Assembly (NCBI RefSeq): GCF_003313325.1
Contig: NZ_QMHQ01000005.1
Coordinates: forward strand, 62,001 to 126,000
Direction of reading: 5' to 3'
DNA from: Pedobacter namyangjuensis
GTDB lineage: Bacteria > Bacteroidota > Bacteroidia > Sphingobacteriales > Sphingobacteriaceae
Length of the DNA stretch: 64,000 nt
Shown here: positions 44,846-54,375 of the stretch, one piece after another
How positions within the stretch are numbered: position 1 is the stretch's first letter
Layout of the letters: every line of letters starts with the position of its first letter
Notes under the pieces: generated by a model
Database searches by the model: none
Told to the model about the DNA's origin: nothing
What the model saw: only the letters and a program-made list of their open reading frames with translations
Made by a program: the position numbers and the translations under genes

Positions 44846-44855
44846 CTACATTTAT

Positions 44856-44880
44856 AATTGTTAATTTAACGTTTATTATT
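44856..44880 (+). promoter_or_regulatory. AraR-type operator before susC2 (distal)
   Basis: GTTAATTTAACGTTTATTAT contains the perfect inverted core GTTA-ATT-TAAC followed by GTTTA. Confidence 0.65.
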
Positions 44881-45108
44881 TAAGCCTACCAAATAGCAAT
44901 TTGCCAAGTTGGATAATTAGAGAATAAACGCAAGCTAGCTAACCAAATAACCAAATATATATGAACAGATTTCTTATCTGCCAACTGGCGAACCTACGCA
45001 GATGGCTTGACCGAACCAAACACTTCGATTTAGTGCCAACTCCAATTATAATTAGTAGAAATATTTTTAATAAACATCGCTAAACAATATTTTTTTGCTG
45101 TTTTTTTT

Positions 45109-45133
45109 AAATGTTAAAATAACGTTTAAAATA
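45109..45133 (+). promoter_or_regulatory. AraR-type operator before susC2 (proximal)
   Basis: GTTAAAATAACGTTTAAAAT contains GTTA-AAA-TAAC plus GTTTA. It lies about 155 bases before the susC2 start. Confidence 0.65.
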
Positions 45134-45287
45134 GAGCTTTAGAATAATGCTAAACAAACAATTACAAAACACATTGTTTTAAAAAAAGTTTTAATCGATT
45201 TCAAAAAAAATAAAAAGCGAATTAAACCAGCGCAATTGAATTTTGGAGGCGGTTCTAAATCAACAAATCAACAAACAAACTTAAATT

Positions 45288-48200
45288 ATGAAGAGAAAAT
45301 TACAAGATGTATTGTGTTGCTCCTCAATGGATAGCCTTAAATCTGCATTTAAGGTTTTTATCTATTTTGTGTTGCTCACAGGGAGCATTAATGCTTTTGC
45401 ACAAACAGAGGTTACCGTAAAAGGAGTTGTACGGGACTCCATCGGCGGTTTGCCAGGCGCAGGTATTAAAGTATCTGGTACTAATAGGGGTACTTCTACA
45501 GATGGAGACGGTAATTACACCATCAAATTACCAAGATCTGGCAGATTGCTCTTTACAGCAATTGGTTTTAAACCGAAATCTCTGGCAGTAGCCGACTACA
45601 CACCAAATGCGCAGGGCGTTTACATTATCAATGCTTTGTTAGATAGTGATGTTGGCGCACTAGACGAAGTTGCTATTGTGGGTTTTGGTACACAGAAAAA
45701 AGCAAGTATGATTAGTTCTATTACTACCATTAATCCTAAAGAACTGAAAGGACCAACGAGTAATTTAACTACCATGATGCAAGGACGTGTAGCCGGTATG
45801 ATTGCTTATCAGCGAACAGGAGAGCCGGGTGCAGATAATGCGCAGTTCTTTATTCGTGGCTTAGGTACCTTTGGTACGGGTAAACAAGATCCATTGATTT
45901 TGATTGATGGTGCGGAGTCTACTCAAAATGACATGGCTCGTCTGCAACCAGATGATATTGCTTCATTTAGTGTTTTAAAGGATGCGAGTGCTTCAGCAGT
46001 ATATGGTGCACGTGGAGCTAATGGTGTGGTATTAATTACTACAAAATCTGGTGAAGCTGGTGTTACAAAGTTCACCATAAGATCTGAGACCGCTGCATCT
46101 TCAAATACTAAGAATTTTCAATTTGCCGATAACATTACATATATGAAAATGGCAAACGAAGCTGCATTAACAAGAAATCCTCAAGCTGCTTTGCCGTATC
46201 TACAAACTAAAATTGATGCAACAGCGAGAGGTGATAATCCTTTATTGTATCCAAGTAACAATTGGATTCAACAATTGGTAAAGGACTATACTATAAACAC
46301 ACGTAATAACTTAAGTGTTGAAGGCGGTGGTGAAAATGCAAGGTATTATGTTTCCGGAACGTATAATATTGATAACGGAGTTTTAAAAGTTGATGGACTT
46401 AGCAATTTTAATAATAATGTTAAGTTGAAGAACTATAACGTACGTTCAAATGTAGATTTAAATCTTACGAAAACCACTTTTGCGTCAATTAGGGTATTTG
46501 GCCAATTTGATGATTACACTGGACCGCTTTTAGGTGGACTCGATGGCAATGGCAATCCGATCGGTGGCGGTCAAAGAGTTTTTAACCAAGCTGTTTGGTC
46601 TAACCCGGTATTATTTCCTTCTGTATATCCTTCAAGCTTATCACCATTTGCCACACATACCTTGTTTGGTAGTGCTATCACTCCGAATAACGGCTTGTAT
46701 ATAAATCCTTATGCTGAAATGGTTAAAGGTTATTCAGAATACAACTCATCTACATTGCAAACACAACTTGAGTTGAAACAAGATTTGGGTAAATTGGTTA
46801 AAGGCTTAAATGCCCGTATGATGGCTTATGCTAGAAGGTACTCTTATTTTGATGTATCTCGTAGCTACAATCCATTTTATTACTTGGGCGTTGAGCAGCC
46901 AGATGGAAGTACTGGTGTCCAAGTTTTAAATCCGGGTGGACAAGGGTCAATTGGTGCTACAGGAACAGAATATCTAGGTTATTCTGAAGGTGCAAAAAGA
47001 CTAAACTCTACATTCTACGCAGAATTTGCCTTAAATTATAATCGCACATTCGGAAATAAACATGCGGTTAGCGGGATGTTGATTACTACTTTACGTAATT
47101 ATTTATCGGGTAACGCGGGTAGTTTGCAATTATCGTTACCAGCACGTAATCAAGGTTTATCAGGTAGAGCAACTTATGGTTACGATGATAAATATTTGTT
47201 AGAGTTGAACTTCGGGTACAACGGATCTGAGCGTTTTGCGCAAAACAACCGTTTTGGTTTCTTTCCAACTATTGGTTTAGGTTACGTAGTTTCTAACGAG
47301 GAGTTCTTTAAACCACTAACAAAGGTCGTTAATTCTTTAAAACTTAGAGCAACTTATGGTTTAGCAGGTAATGATCAAATTGGTAGAAGCCAGGATCGTT
47401 TCTTCTACATGTCTGAAGTTAATATGAATGATGGGAATTACGGTGCTACTTTCGGAGAACTATGGGGCTACAATAAAGCTGGTGTTCTGGTTTCTCGCTA
47501 CGCAAATCCTCTAATTACTTGGGAAGAGTCGAAACAATTGAATTTGGGATTGGATATTAGATTTTTGGATGCATTGGATATCAATATTGACGTCTACAGA
47601 AACACGAGATCTAACATTTTAACTGGCCGTACATTTATTCCTGAGACTATGGGTTTACAAGCAGCGGTTAATGCTAATACTAACAAAGCGCAAAACGAGG
47701 GTGTAGATTTTGCGGCAGTATACAACAAATCATTCGGTAGTGGCTGGTCAGCTCAATTAAGAGGAAACTTTACCTATGCAAAAAGTAAAATTTTAATTAA
47801 TGATGAACCAAGTTTTCCAGCAAGTGAATACTATCGTACAAGAGTAGGTCATCCCACGACACAGCGTTTTGGGTTAATTGCCGAGCGTTTATTTGTTGAT
47901 GATAATGAGGCTAAAAATGCGCCCCCACAATTTGATGGTACGGCGGGCTTAACTTATGGAGGTGGCGATATAAAATACCGTGATGTAAATGGTGACGGTA
48001 TTATTAACGATCAGGACATTGTACCTATCGGTTTGCCAACTTCACCTGAAATTATTTACGGATTTGGCGGTACTATCGGTTACAAAAGCTTTGATTTTAG
48101 CTTTTTCTTCCAAGGCTCGGGTCGTTCTTCTTTCTTTATCAACTCAGAAAACATAGCTCCATTTGTTTTAAATGGCGGTAGCCAAAACGGGTTACTATCG

Positions 48201-48533
48201 GCTATTTCAGAAAGTTACTGGTCTGAAGAAAACAGAAATATCTATGCGCTGTGGCCCCGTTTGAGCCCTAATTTTGTACCTAACAATAATAGAGAATCAA
48301 CTTGGTGGATGAGAAATGGTAATTTTTTAAGATTAAGAAGTGTCGAGTTGGGTTACAATGCTTCTCAAAGCATCAACAAAAAAATCGGATTCAGAGGACT
48401 GCGTATTTATTTAAGTGCTACCAATTTAGGTTACATCAGTAGTTTTAATACTTGGGATCCTGAAATGGGGGGCAATGGTTTAGGCTATCCTATTCAGGGT
48501 ACCTATAATCTAGGTGTTAGAGCAACATTTTAA
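45288..48533 (+). CDS. SusC/RagA TonB-linked outer membrane protein (second pair)
   Basis: This second TonB-dependent glycan importer has 1081 residues. The signal peptide has an unusually long N-region (about 20 residues, containing a CC pair) before the hydrophobic core, so Met14 is a possible alternative start. CarboxypepD_reg-like domain, the plug signature DEVAIVGFGTQKKASMISS and FSVLKDASASAVYGARGANGVVLI follow, and the barrel ends in LGVRATF. With susD2 and two surface lipoproteins it forms a full glycan capture unit. Operators upstream suggest AraR control. Confidence 0.96.
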   Translation: MKRKLQDVLCCSSMDSLKSAFKVFIYFVLLTGSINAFAQTEVTVKGVVRDSIGGLPGAGIKVSGTNRGTSTDGDGNYTIKLPRSGRLLFTAIGFKPKSLAVADYTPNAQGVYIINALLDSDVGALDEVAIVGFGTQKKASMISSITTINPKELKGPTSNLTTMMQGRVAGMIAYQRTGEPGADNAQFFIRGLGTFGTGKQDPLILIDGAESTQNDMARLQPDDIASFSVLKDASASAVYGARGANGVVLITTKSGEAGVTKFTIRSETAASSNTKNFQFADNITYMKMANEAALTRNPQAALPYLQTKIDATARGDNPLLYPSNNWIQQLVKDYTINTRNNLSVEGGGENARYYVSGTYNIDNGVLKVDGLSNFNNNVKLKNYNVRSNVDLNLTKTTFASIRVFGQFDDYTGPLLGGLDGNGNPIGGGQRVFNQAVWSNPVLFPSVYPSSLSPFATHTLFGSAITPNNGLYINPYAEMVKGYSEYNSSTLQTQLELKQDLGKLVKGLNARMMAYARRYSYFDVSRSYNPFYYLGVEQPDGSTGVQVLNPGGQGSIGATGTEYLGYSEGAKRLNSTFYAEFALNYNRTFGNKHAVSGMLITTLRNYLSGNAGSLQLSLPARNQGLSGRATYGYDDKYLLELNFGYNGSERFAQNNRFGFFPTIGLGYVVSNEEFFKPLTKVVNSLKLRATYGLAGNDQIGRSQDRFFYMSEVNMNDGNYGATFGELWGYNKAGVLVSRYANPLITWEESKQLNLGLDIRFLDALDINIDVYRNTRSNILTGRTFIPETMGLQAAVNANTNKAQNEGVDFAAVYNKSFGSGWSAQLRGNFTYAKSKILINDEPSFPASEYYRTRVGHPTTQRFGLIAERLFVDDNEAKNAPPQFDGTAGLTYGGGDIKYRDVNGDGIINDQDIVPIGLPTSPEIIYGFGGTIGYKSFDFSFFFQGSGRSSFFINSENIAPFVLNGGSQNGLLSAISESYWSEENRNIYALWPRLSPNFVPNNNRESTWWMRNGNFLRLRSVELGYNASQSINKKIGFRGLRIYLSATNLGYISSFNTWDPEMGGNGLGYPIQGTYNLGVRATF

Positions 48534-48560
48534 TTAGGTATTGATTAAGAAAGAAATAAA

Positions 48561-50531
48561 ATGAAAATTAAAAATATAACAATCAATAAGATTAAGGGAA
48601 GTGTTAAAGGCATGATTATAACTTCATGTTTTGCTGCAACCTTGTTCAGCTTGTCGGCATGTAAAAAGTATTTGGATATTGTACCAGATAACGTTGCTAC
48701 CATAGACAATGCGTTTACAATGAGAACGGAAGCAGAGAAGTATTTATTTACTTGTTATTCTTTTCTTCCAAAAGATGGAGATCCGTTTTTTAATGTAGGC
48801 ATGCTTTCTGGCGATGAACTTTGGGTACCTACACAAGAATGGGATTTTGTATCCTACGCTTGGAGAAGTGCGAGAGGTGGTCAAAACGCAGCTCAGCCTT
48901 TCATGAATGCATGGGTAGGTAATTATCACGGTGGGGGTCCTGGTGATAGATATGGCTTATGGAAAGGTATTAGAAACTGCAATATTTTTTTAGAGAATGT
49001 TAAAGATGAAAGCAAGGTACGTGATTTAAGACCAGATGAGCGTGCTCGTTGGATTGCAGAAGTAACTTTCCTAAAAGCATATTACCACTATTATTTATTA
49101 CGCATGTATGGTCCAATTCCACTGGTGGATACAAATATTGATGTGAGTGCTACCGAAGATAATGTTCGTATCAAAAGAATGCCTTTTGATGAATGTGTAA
49201 CTTATATTTCTAATTTATTAGATCAAGCTACGCCTAACTTGCCAAATATCATTACCGATAGAACAACTGAACTGGGAAGAATTACCAAACCAGTTGCACT
49301 TGCTATTAAGGCTAAACTGTTGTTAATGGCGGCAAGTCCGTTATTTAATGGTAATTCAGATTATACAAGTTTTAAAGATCATGATGGTGTAAGTTTATTC
49401 CCTGCTGCTTTTAGTGCAGATAAATGGAAATTAGCAGCAGATGCAGCCAAGGTTGCTATTGATGCAGCCGAAGGAGCTGGCTCTAAATTGTACGTGTTTC
49501 CAGGTTCTACTTTTAAACTATCCGACACCACAAATTTGCAGTTAACTTTAAGAAGTGCTATTACAGAACGTTGGAACGAAGAGCACATTTGGGCAAATCC
49601 TAATACCAATACAGACTTTTTGCAACGTACAGCTATGCCTAAATTAGCGAATGGTGGTGCAAGTGGAGATGCGAGGATGCAGTTGGCAGCACCATTGAAG
49701 ATTGCTGAAATGTTTTATACTAGCAATGGCGTACCAATTACAGAAGACAAACTATTGAATTTTGCAAATAAATATACGCTAAGAACTGCGCTTAAGAAGG
49801 AAAGATTTTTTATTAAAGAAGGACATGAAACTGCTCGATTAAATTTTGATAGAGAGCCACGTTTTTACGCAGATTTAAGCTTTGATGGTGGCGTTTGGTA
49901 CAAATATGATAGTCCGAGTAACTCTGATGAAAATACTTGGGTTGTTGAGGGTAAGTTTACGCAAATGGCAGGAGCTACACACGTAGGTTATTATAACGAA
50001 ACAGGTTATTACTTGAAAAAAGTGGTGGATTGGAATATGACCAACAGCACAAATGGTGTTTCTTATCGCAACTATCCGTGGCCACAAATTCGTTTGGCAG
50101 ATTTATATTTAATGTATGCTGAAGCTGTAAACGAGAGCCAAGGACCAGTTAATGACGTTTATGAATATTTAGATAGAGTTAGAAGACGTGCTGGACTTAA
50201 AGGCGTAATCGAGTCTTGGAATTTATATTCTAATAATCCGAGCAAACCAACTACAAAAGATGGACTAAGGGAAATCGTTCATCAAGAAAGGTTGATTGAA
50301 ATGGCATTTGAAGGTAGCCGTTATTGGGATTTAAAACGTTGGAAAAAAGCAGCGGAAGCATTAAATCAACCGATCACAGGATGGAGCGTATTTCAGGCTA
50401 ATACCGCAGATTATTATAGGCCACGAACAATTTTTACGCAAAATTTTGTTGCGCCTAGAGATTATTTAGCTCCAATCAGAAATTATGATATTACTGTTAA
50501 TCCAAAACTGGTTCAAAACCCAGGATGGTAA
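48561..50531 (+). CDS. SusD/RagB glycan-binding lipoprotein (second pair)
   Basis: This 656-residue partner of the second SusC has a lipobox (SLSAC) after a hydrophobic segment that begins about 17 residues in. Helical repeats (WIAEVTFLKAYYHYYLLRMYGPIPLVD) and the C-terminal block (RLADLYLMYAEAVNES, then GSRYWDLKRWKKA) are typical. Its stop lies upstream of the chosen start of the next gene by 23 bases. Confidence 0.95.
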   Translation: MKIKNITINKIKGSVKGMIITSCFAATLFSLSACKKYLDIVPDNVATIDNAFTMRTEAEKYLFTCYSFLPKDGDPFFNVGMLSGDELWVPTQEWDFVSYAWRSARGGQNAAQPFMNAWVGNYHGGGPGDRYGLWKGIRNCNIFLENVKDESKVRDLRPDERARWIAEVTFLKAYYHYYLLRMYGPIPLVDTNIDVSATEDNVRIKRMPFDECVTYISNLLDQATPNLPNIITDRTTELGRITKPVALAIKAKLLLMAASPLFNGNSDYTSFKDHDGVSLFPAAFSADKWKLAADAAKVAIDAAEGAGSKLYVFPGSTFKLSDTTNLQLTLRSAITERWNEEHIWANPNTNTDFLQRTAMPKLANGGASGDARMQLAAPLKIAEMFYTSNGVPITEDKLLNFANKYTLRTALKKERFFIKEGHETARLNFDREPRFYADLSFDGGVWYKYDSPSNSDENTWVVEGKFTQMAGATHVGYYNETGYYLKKVVDWNMTNSTNGVSYRNYPWPQIRLADLYLMYAEAVNESQGPVNDVYEYLDRVRRRAGLKGVIESWNLYSNNPSKPTTKDGLREIVHQERLIEMAFEGSRYWDLKRWKKAAEALNQPITGWSVFQANTADYYRPRTIFTQNFVAPRDYLAPIRNYDITVNPKLVQNPGW

Positions 50532-50554
50532 GTTTAACCACTAAATTTTCAGAT

Positions 50555-51751
50555 ATGAAAACAATTAGAATTAATTTATCCTTAATGATTGCTGCAATAG
50601 CAATCTTAGTTGGAGGGTGCCAGGCCGACAAACTAGAACCACTCGAAAAAAATACCAGTGCGCCAGGACCTGTGTCGAACGTACAGTATACCGCTGGGCC
50701 AGGTAATGCTACATTAACCTATGCATTACCTTCTGATAACGATTTGTTATATGTAAAGGCTGTTTATTCACTTGCTAACGGCAAAGTAATGGAAGTGAAA
50801 GCATCCTATTACGGAAATACCTTAAAAGTTGAGGGTTTTGGTGATACAGAAGAACATGAAGTTAAGCTGTACGCAGTTAATAGAAGCGAAGTAGAATCTG
50901 CGCCTGTTTCTATAAAAGTAAGACCGTTAGAAAACCCGATTTGGGGTGTATTTAGAAGTATGAAAGCACTTGCAGATTTTGGAGGAATAAGGTTTACTGC
51001 AAAAAATCCAGCCGAAGCGGATTTAGCAATTGAAATTTTAACAGAAGATAGCAAAGGTAGAATGGTGCCAACTTCAAAAAATATCTACACATCTACAATT
51101 GATATTGATCAGGCTATTAGAGGATACGATCCAGTATCTAGAAAGTTTGCAATTACAATTAGAGATAGATGGTTAAATTATAGCGATACGCTCTTTACTA
51201 CACTTGTGCCTTTGTATGAAGCGCCAATACCAAAGTCTGGTTATAGAGCAGTTACTTTGCCAAGTGACGTTGCTTTAAATACTTCTACATCAATCGCTGG
51301 TATGTGGGATGGCGATACCAACGGTTGGCCCCGTGTTTTAATGACTAGTTCTGCGGTATTAACGCCGCAATGGATAACTTTTGATATTGGAAAGCTGTCT
51401 TCACTAAGTCGTATTGTGATTTGGGATTATCCTGAGTATTTAAGCATACGTACTTATTTCTATGGTGGTAACTTAAATGAATTCGAAATTTGGGGTACAG
51501 ATAATCCTCCAACCGATGGTAGTTTTAACAATTGGACAAAATTGGGGACTTTTAAATCTAAAAAACCATCGGGAGCGGCTTATGGTACTAACACTACCGA
51601 AGATGTAGCGGCAGGGGCTGCAGGTTTAAACTATACGTTTGATGCTGGTATCCCTAAAGTAAGATATCTACGTATTAAAAATAATAAAAACTGGCAGGGA
51701 ACGACATTTATGTCTATAGGTGAAATTCAAGTTTATGGCGACCCAAGATAA
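50555..51751 (+). CDS. Surface glycan-binding lipoprotein (DUF4959/DUF5126/DUF5000)
   Basis: This lipoprotein of 398 residues has a lipobox (VGGC). Domains appear in order: a fibronectin-like N-terminal domain (DUF4959; PGPVSNVQYTAGPGNATLTYALP), a middle DUF5126-type domain (IRFTAKNPAEADLAIEI) and a C-terminal discoidin-like DUF5000 domain (FDIGKLSSLSRIVIWDY, ending IGEIQVYG). Proteins of this layout take the SusE place in SusCD systems and bind polysaccharide at the cell surface. The start is set at ATG 50555; an upstream ATG at 50525 lies inside susD2. Confidence 0.88.
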   Translation: MKTIRINLSLMIAAIAILVGGCQADKLEPLEKNTSAPGPVSNVQYTAGPGNATLTYALPSDNDLLYVKAVYSLANGKVMEVKASYYGNTLKVEGFGDTEEHEVKLYAVNRSEVESAPVSIKVRPLENPIWGVFRSMKALADFGGIRFTAKNPAEADLAIEILTEDSKGRMVPTSKNIYTSTIDIDQAIRGYDPVSRKFAITIRDRWLNYSDTLFTTLVPLYEAPIPKSGYRAVTLPSDVALNTSTSIAGMWDGDTNGWPRVLMTSSAVLTPQWITFDIGKLSSLSRIVIWDYPEYLSIRTYFYGGNLNEFEIWGTDNPPTDGSFNNWTKLGTFKSKKPSGAAYGTNTTEDVAAGAAGLNYTFDAGIPKVRYLRIKNNKNWQGTTFMSIGEIQVYGDPR

Positions 51752-53007
51752 TGTTTAACGCGAAAATGAATATTGACATGAAAAATAATATCAAAAAATT
51801 AACTAAGCATATAAAATTTGCGGGCTTAGCTCTGTTTTTCGTTAGCATCTTAGCTTCTTGTGCTAAAATGGACGATTACAAAAACTTCATCGGTGACGGG
51901 GAAATTTCTTACACCGGAAAATTGGATTCAGTTAAAATTAATTCTGGTAGATACAGGGTAGTTTTAAATGGCTTGTTCTTAGCAGACCCTAAAGTTAAAA
52001 AGTGCGTAGTGTATTGGAATAACAAAGCAGATTCTGTGGTTATTCCGGTTACAAGAACTGCTAATGTTGACACTTTAAAATTAAGTATTACCAATATTAA
52101 AGAAGGTGTACAGAATTTTATCATTTACACTTATGACGATAAGGGCAATAAGTCGATTCCAGTTTATAAAACAGGAAGGGTTTATGGCGATCGATATCAA
52201 GCCACCTTATCAAACAGAGGTATTAATGGTGCTTTTACTAGCGAAACCAATGTCACCACCATCGAATGGGGAGGCATGGATAGAGTTAGTGGTGTATTCG
52301 CAACCGAATTAATCTACATAGATAACTCTAATGTAGAAAAAAAAGTAAGAATTCCGATAGATGTTAATAATTATACCGTTCCAAATTTTAAAGAGAAAGG
52401 TACGATTAAATATCGTACGTTATTTTTGCCAGATACGATGAGTGTTGATACATTCTATACAGAATATACCAGCATGTATATTCCTAAGTTTAGTAAGGTT
52501 GATATTACGGCAACTTACCTTAAAAATGTTGGTCCTGGTATTGTTGCTTCATCAATGAGCGGTACAAGATGGGGTATTCTACGTGACTGGGTTACAAGTG
52601 CTTCTGTAAAAAATGCAAGTGGTACTGTAGGTGGTTTTGAGAACAAATCTGGTGGAGTAATTTCTTTAGAAGCAGGTTGGGGTTTACCAAACGTTACAGA
52701 TGGCAAAATTTACCAAACTATAACTTTGCCTGAAGGTAACTACCGTTTCGAAATTGTAATGACAGATTTCAATACCGGTGGTTCACGCTATTTAGCTGTA
52801 GCTGAAGGCACAACGTTACCAAACGTAGCAAACATAACTAGTCAAAGCATTGCATTTTCAAATTTAGAAAGCAAGATGCTAAACTTTACGCTAGATGCTA
52901 ACAAGCAAGTTTCTTTGGGATTTGCAGCAACACTAACCGGTAGCGGAAGTACAGGTATGTACGCTAAAATACCTTCTGTTAAATTGTACAGAATTAATTA
53001 TCTATAA
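51751..53007 (+). CDS. Surface lipoprotein (DUF4998/DUF5013)
   Basis: This 418-residue lipoprotein has a lipobox (ILASC) followed by a DUF4998-type N-terminal half (GRYRVVLNGLFLADPKVKKCVVYWNN, GVQNFIIYTYDDKGNKS). Its C-terminal half resembles DUF5013, a carbohydrate-binding-like beta-sandwich (GYKIYQTITLPEGNYRF-type pattern near residue 325). It overlaps the previous stop by one base (TAATG) and is translationally coupled. It is the last gene of the susC2 unit and is followed by a hairpin. Met10 is another possible start. Role: probable second glycan-binding protein. Confidence 0.8.
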   Translation: MFNAKMNIDMKNNIKKLTKHIKFAGLALFFVSILASCAKMDDYKNFIGDGEISYTGKLDSVKINSGRYRVVLNGLFLADPKVKKCVVYWNNKADSVVIPVTRTANVDTLKLSITNIKEGVQNFIIYTYDDKGNKSIPVYKTGRVYGDRYQATLSNRGINGAFTSETNVTTIEWGGMDRVSGVFATELIYIDNSNVEKKVRIPIDVNNYTVPNFKEKGTIKYRTLFLPDTMSVDTFYTEYTSMYIPKFSKVDITATYLKNVGPGIVASSMSGTRWGILRDWVTSASVKNASGTVGGFENKSGGVISLEAGWGLPNVTDGKIYQTITLPEGNYRFEIVMTDFNTGGSRYLAVAEGTTLPNVANITSQSIAFSNLESKMLNFTLDANKQVSLGFAATLTGSGSTGMYAKIPSVKLYRINYL

Positions 53008-53028
53008 TACTATAATACGCCCTCTCAA

Positions 53029-53066
53029 CAACCTACAGGAGCTTCCGTTCTTGTAGGTTGTTTTTA
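53029..53066 (+). terminator. Terminator of the susC2 unit
   Basis: CAACCTACA pairs with TGTAGGTTG around a 14-base loop and is followed by TTTTTA. Confidence 0.88.
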
Positions 53067-53121
53067 TAATTCAAAAACGCTCAAAAACACGAGTATTATC
53101 TGAACCAAATTAATCGTACTC

Positions 53122-54351
53122 ATGAAAATCAATCCCCTTATCGTTATTTTACTAGCAACTTTTTTTGTTAGCTGTGAGAAAGCAACGAAAACTGCTGAAC
53201 CAATTACGCCTCCTGTCGTAACTACAGGTACCGTACCAACCGTACAAACTGCCGAAGTGACAAATGTTACCACCATAACCGCAAAAAGTGGAGGTATTAC
53301 TACCGAAAATGGCGGTAGCTCTATAACCGAAAGAGGTATTGTTGTAGGTCTTGTTACCAAACCAACTACCGCAGATATTAAATTTGGTACAACCAGCGTA
53401 ACAGGTGCTGGAGATTTCATCTCGGAAATTACAGGCTTAAAAGCCAATACAAAATATTTTTTAAGAGCTTTTGCTACCAATAAAACCGGTACAGGTTATG
53501 GTAACGAAATTACTTTTACCACCACTGCTATAGGTAATGCTAGTTTTAACTTTACACCAATGTTTATTGTGGGTGCAACGGTAGCGGCTGCGGATATCGA
53601 AATTACTAATGATGGGGGTGATGCTGTAACCGAACGTGGATTAGTTTATGGTCTTGCCCAAAATCCGACAACAGCTGATACTAAGATTAAACACGGTGCC
53701 AATGGCACAGGTAAATACAGATTGATGCTAAAAGGATTGTTAGACAAGACTGGATATCATGTTAGGGCTTACGCTGTTAACGCAAAAGGCACCAGCTATA
53801 GCAATGATGTTACTTTTAGAACCATCCCGAAAGGAAAAATAACTTATACCTTTAACAAAGCAACTAATCCGTCGAATTCTGAGTTGGAAGCTTATGCAAG
53901 ATTGCAAATTGCAGTAGATAGTGCAGCTTGGTATCTATCAAATTTTAGTTCTGCAACTAAGCATGTTTGGTTAAACTATGTTGATGGTGTGCCTACTGCA
54001 GATGCCAATAACGAAGGTTGGATGCGTTTTGGTACAAACAGTGGTTTCCAAAATATTAGAACCATGTTGCACGAAATGAACCATACCTTAGGCACAGGTA
54101 CAAGCAGTTGGTGGAATAGCAAAATTGTTGGTGGCAAATTCCAAGGTCAGCACACGAATGAGCTTTTGCAAAAAATTCAGAAAAGTGCTGTAGCGGTGCA
54201 ACTAAGTGGCGACACACAACACTGGTGGCCTTATGGTTTAAACCAAAACTCAGAAGTTACTTCTAGTTGGGATTATGTTTACAACTGTATCCTAATTGAG
54301 GCTATGCGTAAAGATGGATTAACACAATATAGTGGTGCTTACATCCCTTAA
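53122..54351 (+). CDS. Lipoprotein with Ig-like repeats and an HExxH domain
   Basis: This 409-residue protein starts with a lipobox (FFVSC). Residues 35-230 hold two fibronectin-like repeats of the kind with GGSSITERGIVVGLVTKPTT and its counterpart GGDAVTERGLVYGLAQNPTT. The C-terminal 170 residues contain LHEMNHTLGTGTSSWW, an HExxHxxGxG zinc-peptidase-like motif, followed by GDTQHWWPYGLNQNSEV. I know no named family for this domain, though similar domains accompany polysaccharide-degrading genes. It is the first gene of a unit with the GH2 and galK genes. A peptidase acting on glycoprotein cores is possible but unproven. Confidence 0.72.
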   Translation: MKINPLIVILLATFFVSCEKATKTAEPITPPVVTTGTVPTVQTAEVTNVTTITAKSGGITTENGGSSITERGIVVGLVTKPTTADIKFGTTSVTGAGDFISEITGLKANTKYFLRAFATNKTGTGYGNEITFTTTAIGNASFNFTPMFIVGATVAAADIEITNDGGDAVTERGLVYGLAQNPTTADTKIKHGANGTGKYRLMLKGLLDKTGYHVRAYAVNAKGTSYSNDVTFRTIPKGKITYTFNKATNPSNSELEAYARLQIAVDSAAWYLSNFSSATKHVWLNYVDGVPTADANNEGWMRFGTNSGFQNIRTMLHEMNHTLGTGTSSWWNSKIVGGKFQGQHTNELLQKIQKSAVAVQLSGDTQHWWPYGLNQNSEVTSSWDYVYNCILIEAMRKDGLTQYSGAYIP

Positions 54352-54375
54352 TAAATAATAAAACACAACACACAA

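Larger units (their letters stand above)
44608..45287. other. Long control region upstream of susC2
   Basis: This 680-base gap, the largest in the window, carries three operator-like sites (44676-44700, 44856-44880, 45109-45133), a strong terminator (44781-44845) and a putative leader with segments shared with the susC1 leader. An ORF of 40 codons at 44961-45083 is considered spurious. Confidence 0.65.

Noticed and set aside
44961..45083. 40-codon ORF in the susC2 leader
   Set aside because: It is Arg/Asn rich with no domain, lies in a region better explained as an RNA leader, and has no matching ORF in the susC1 leader. A regulatory uORF is not excluded.
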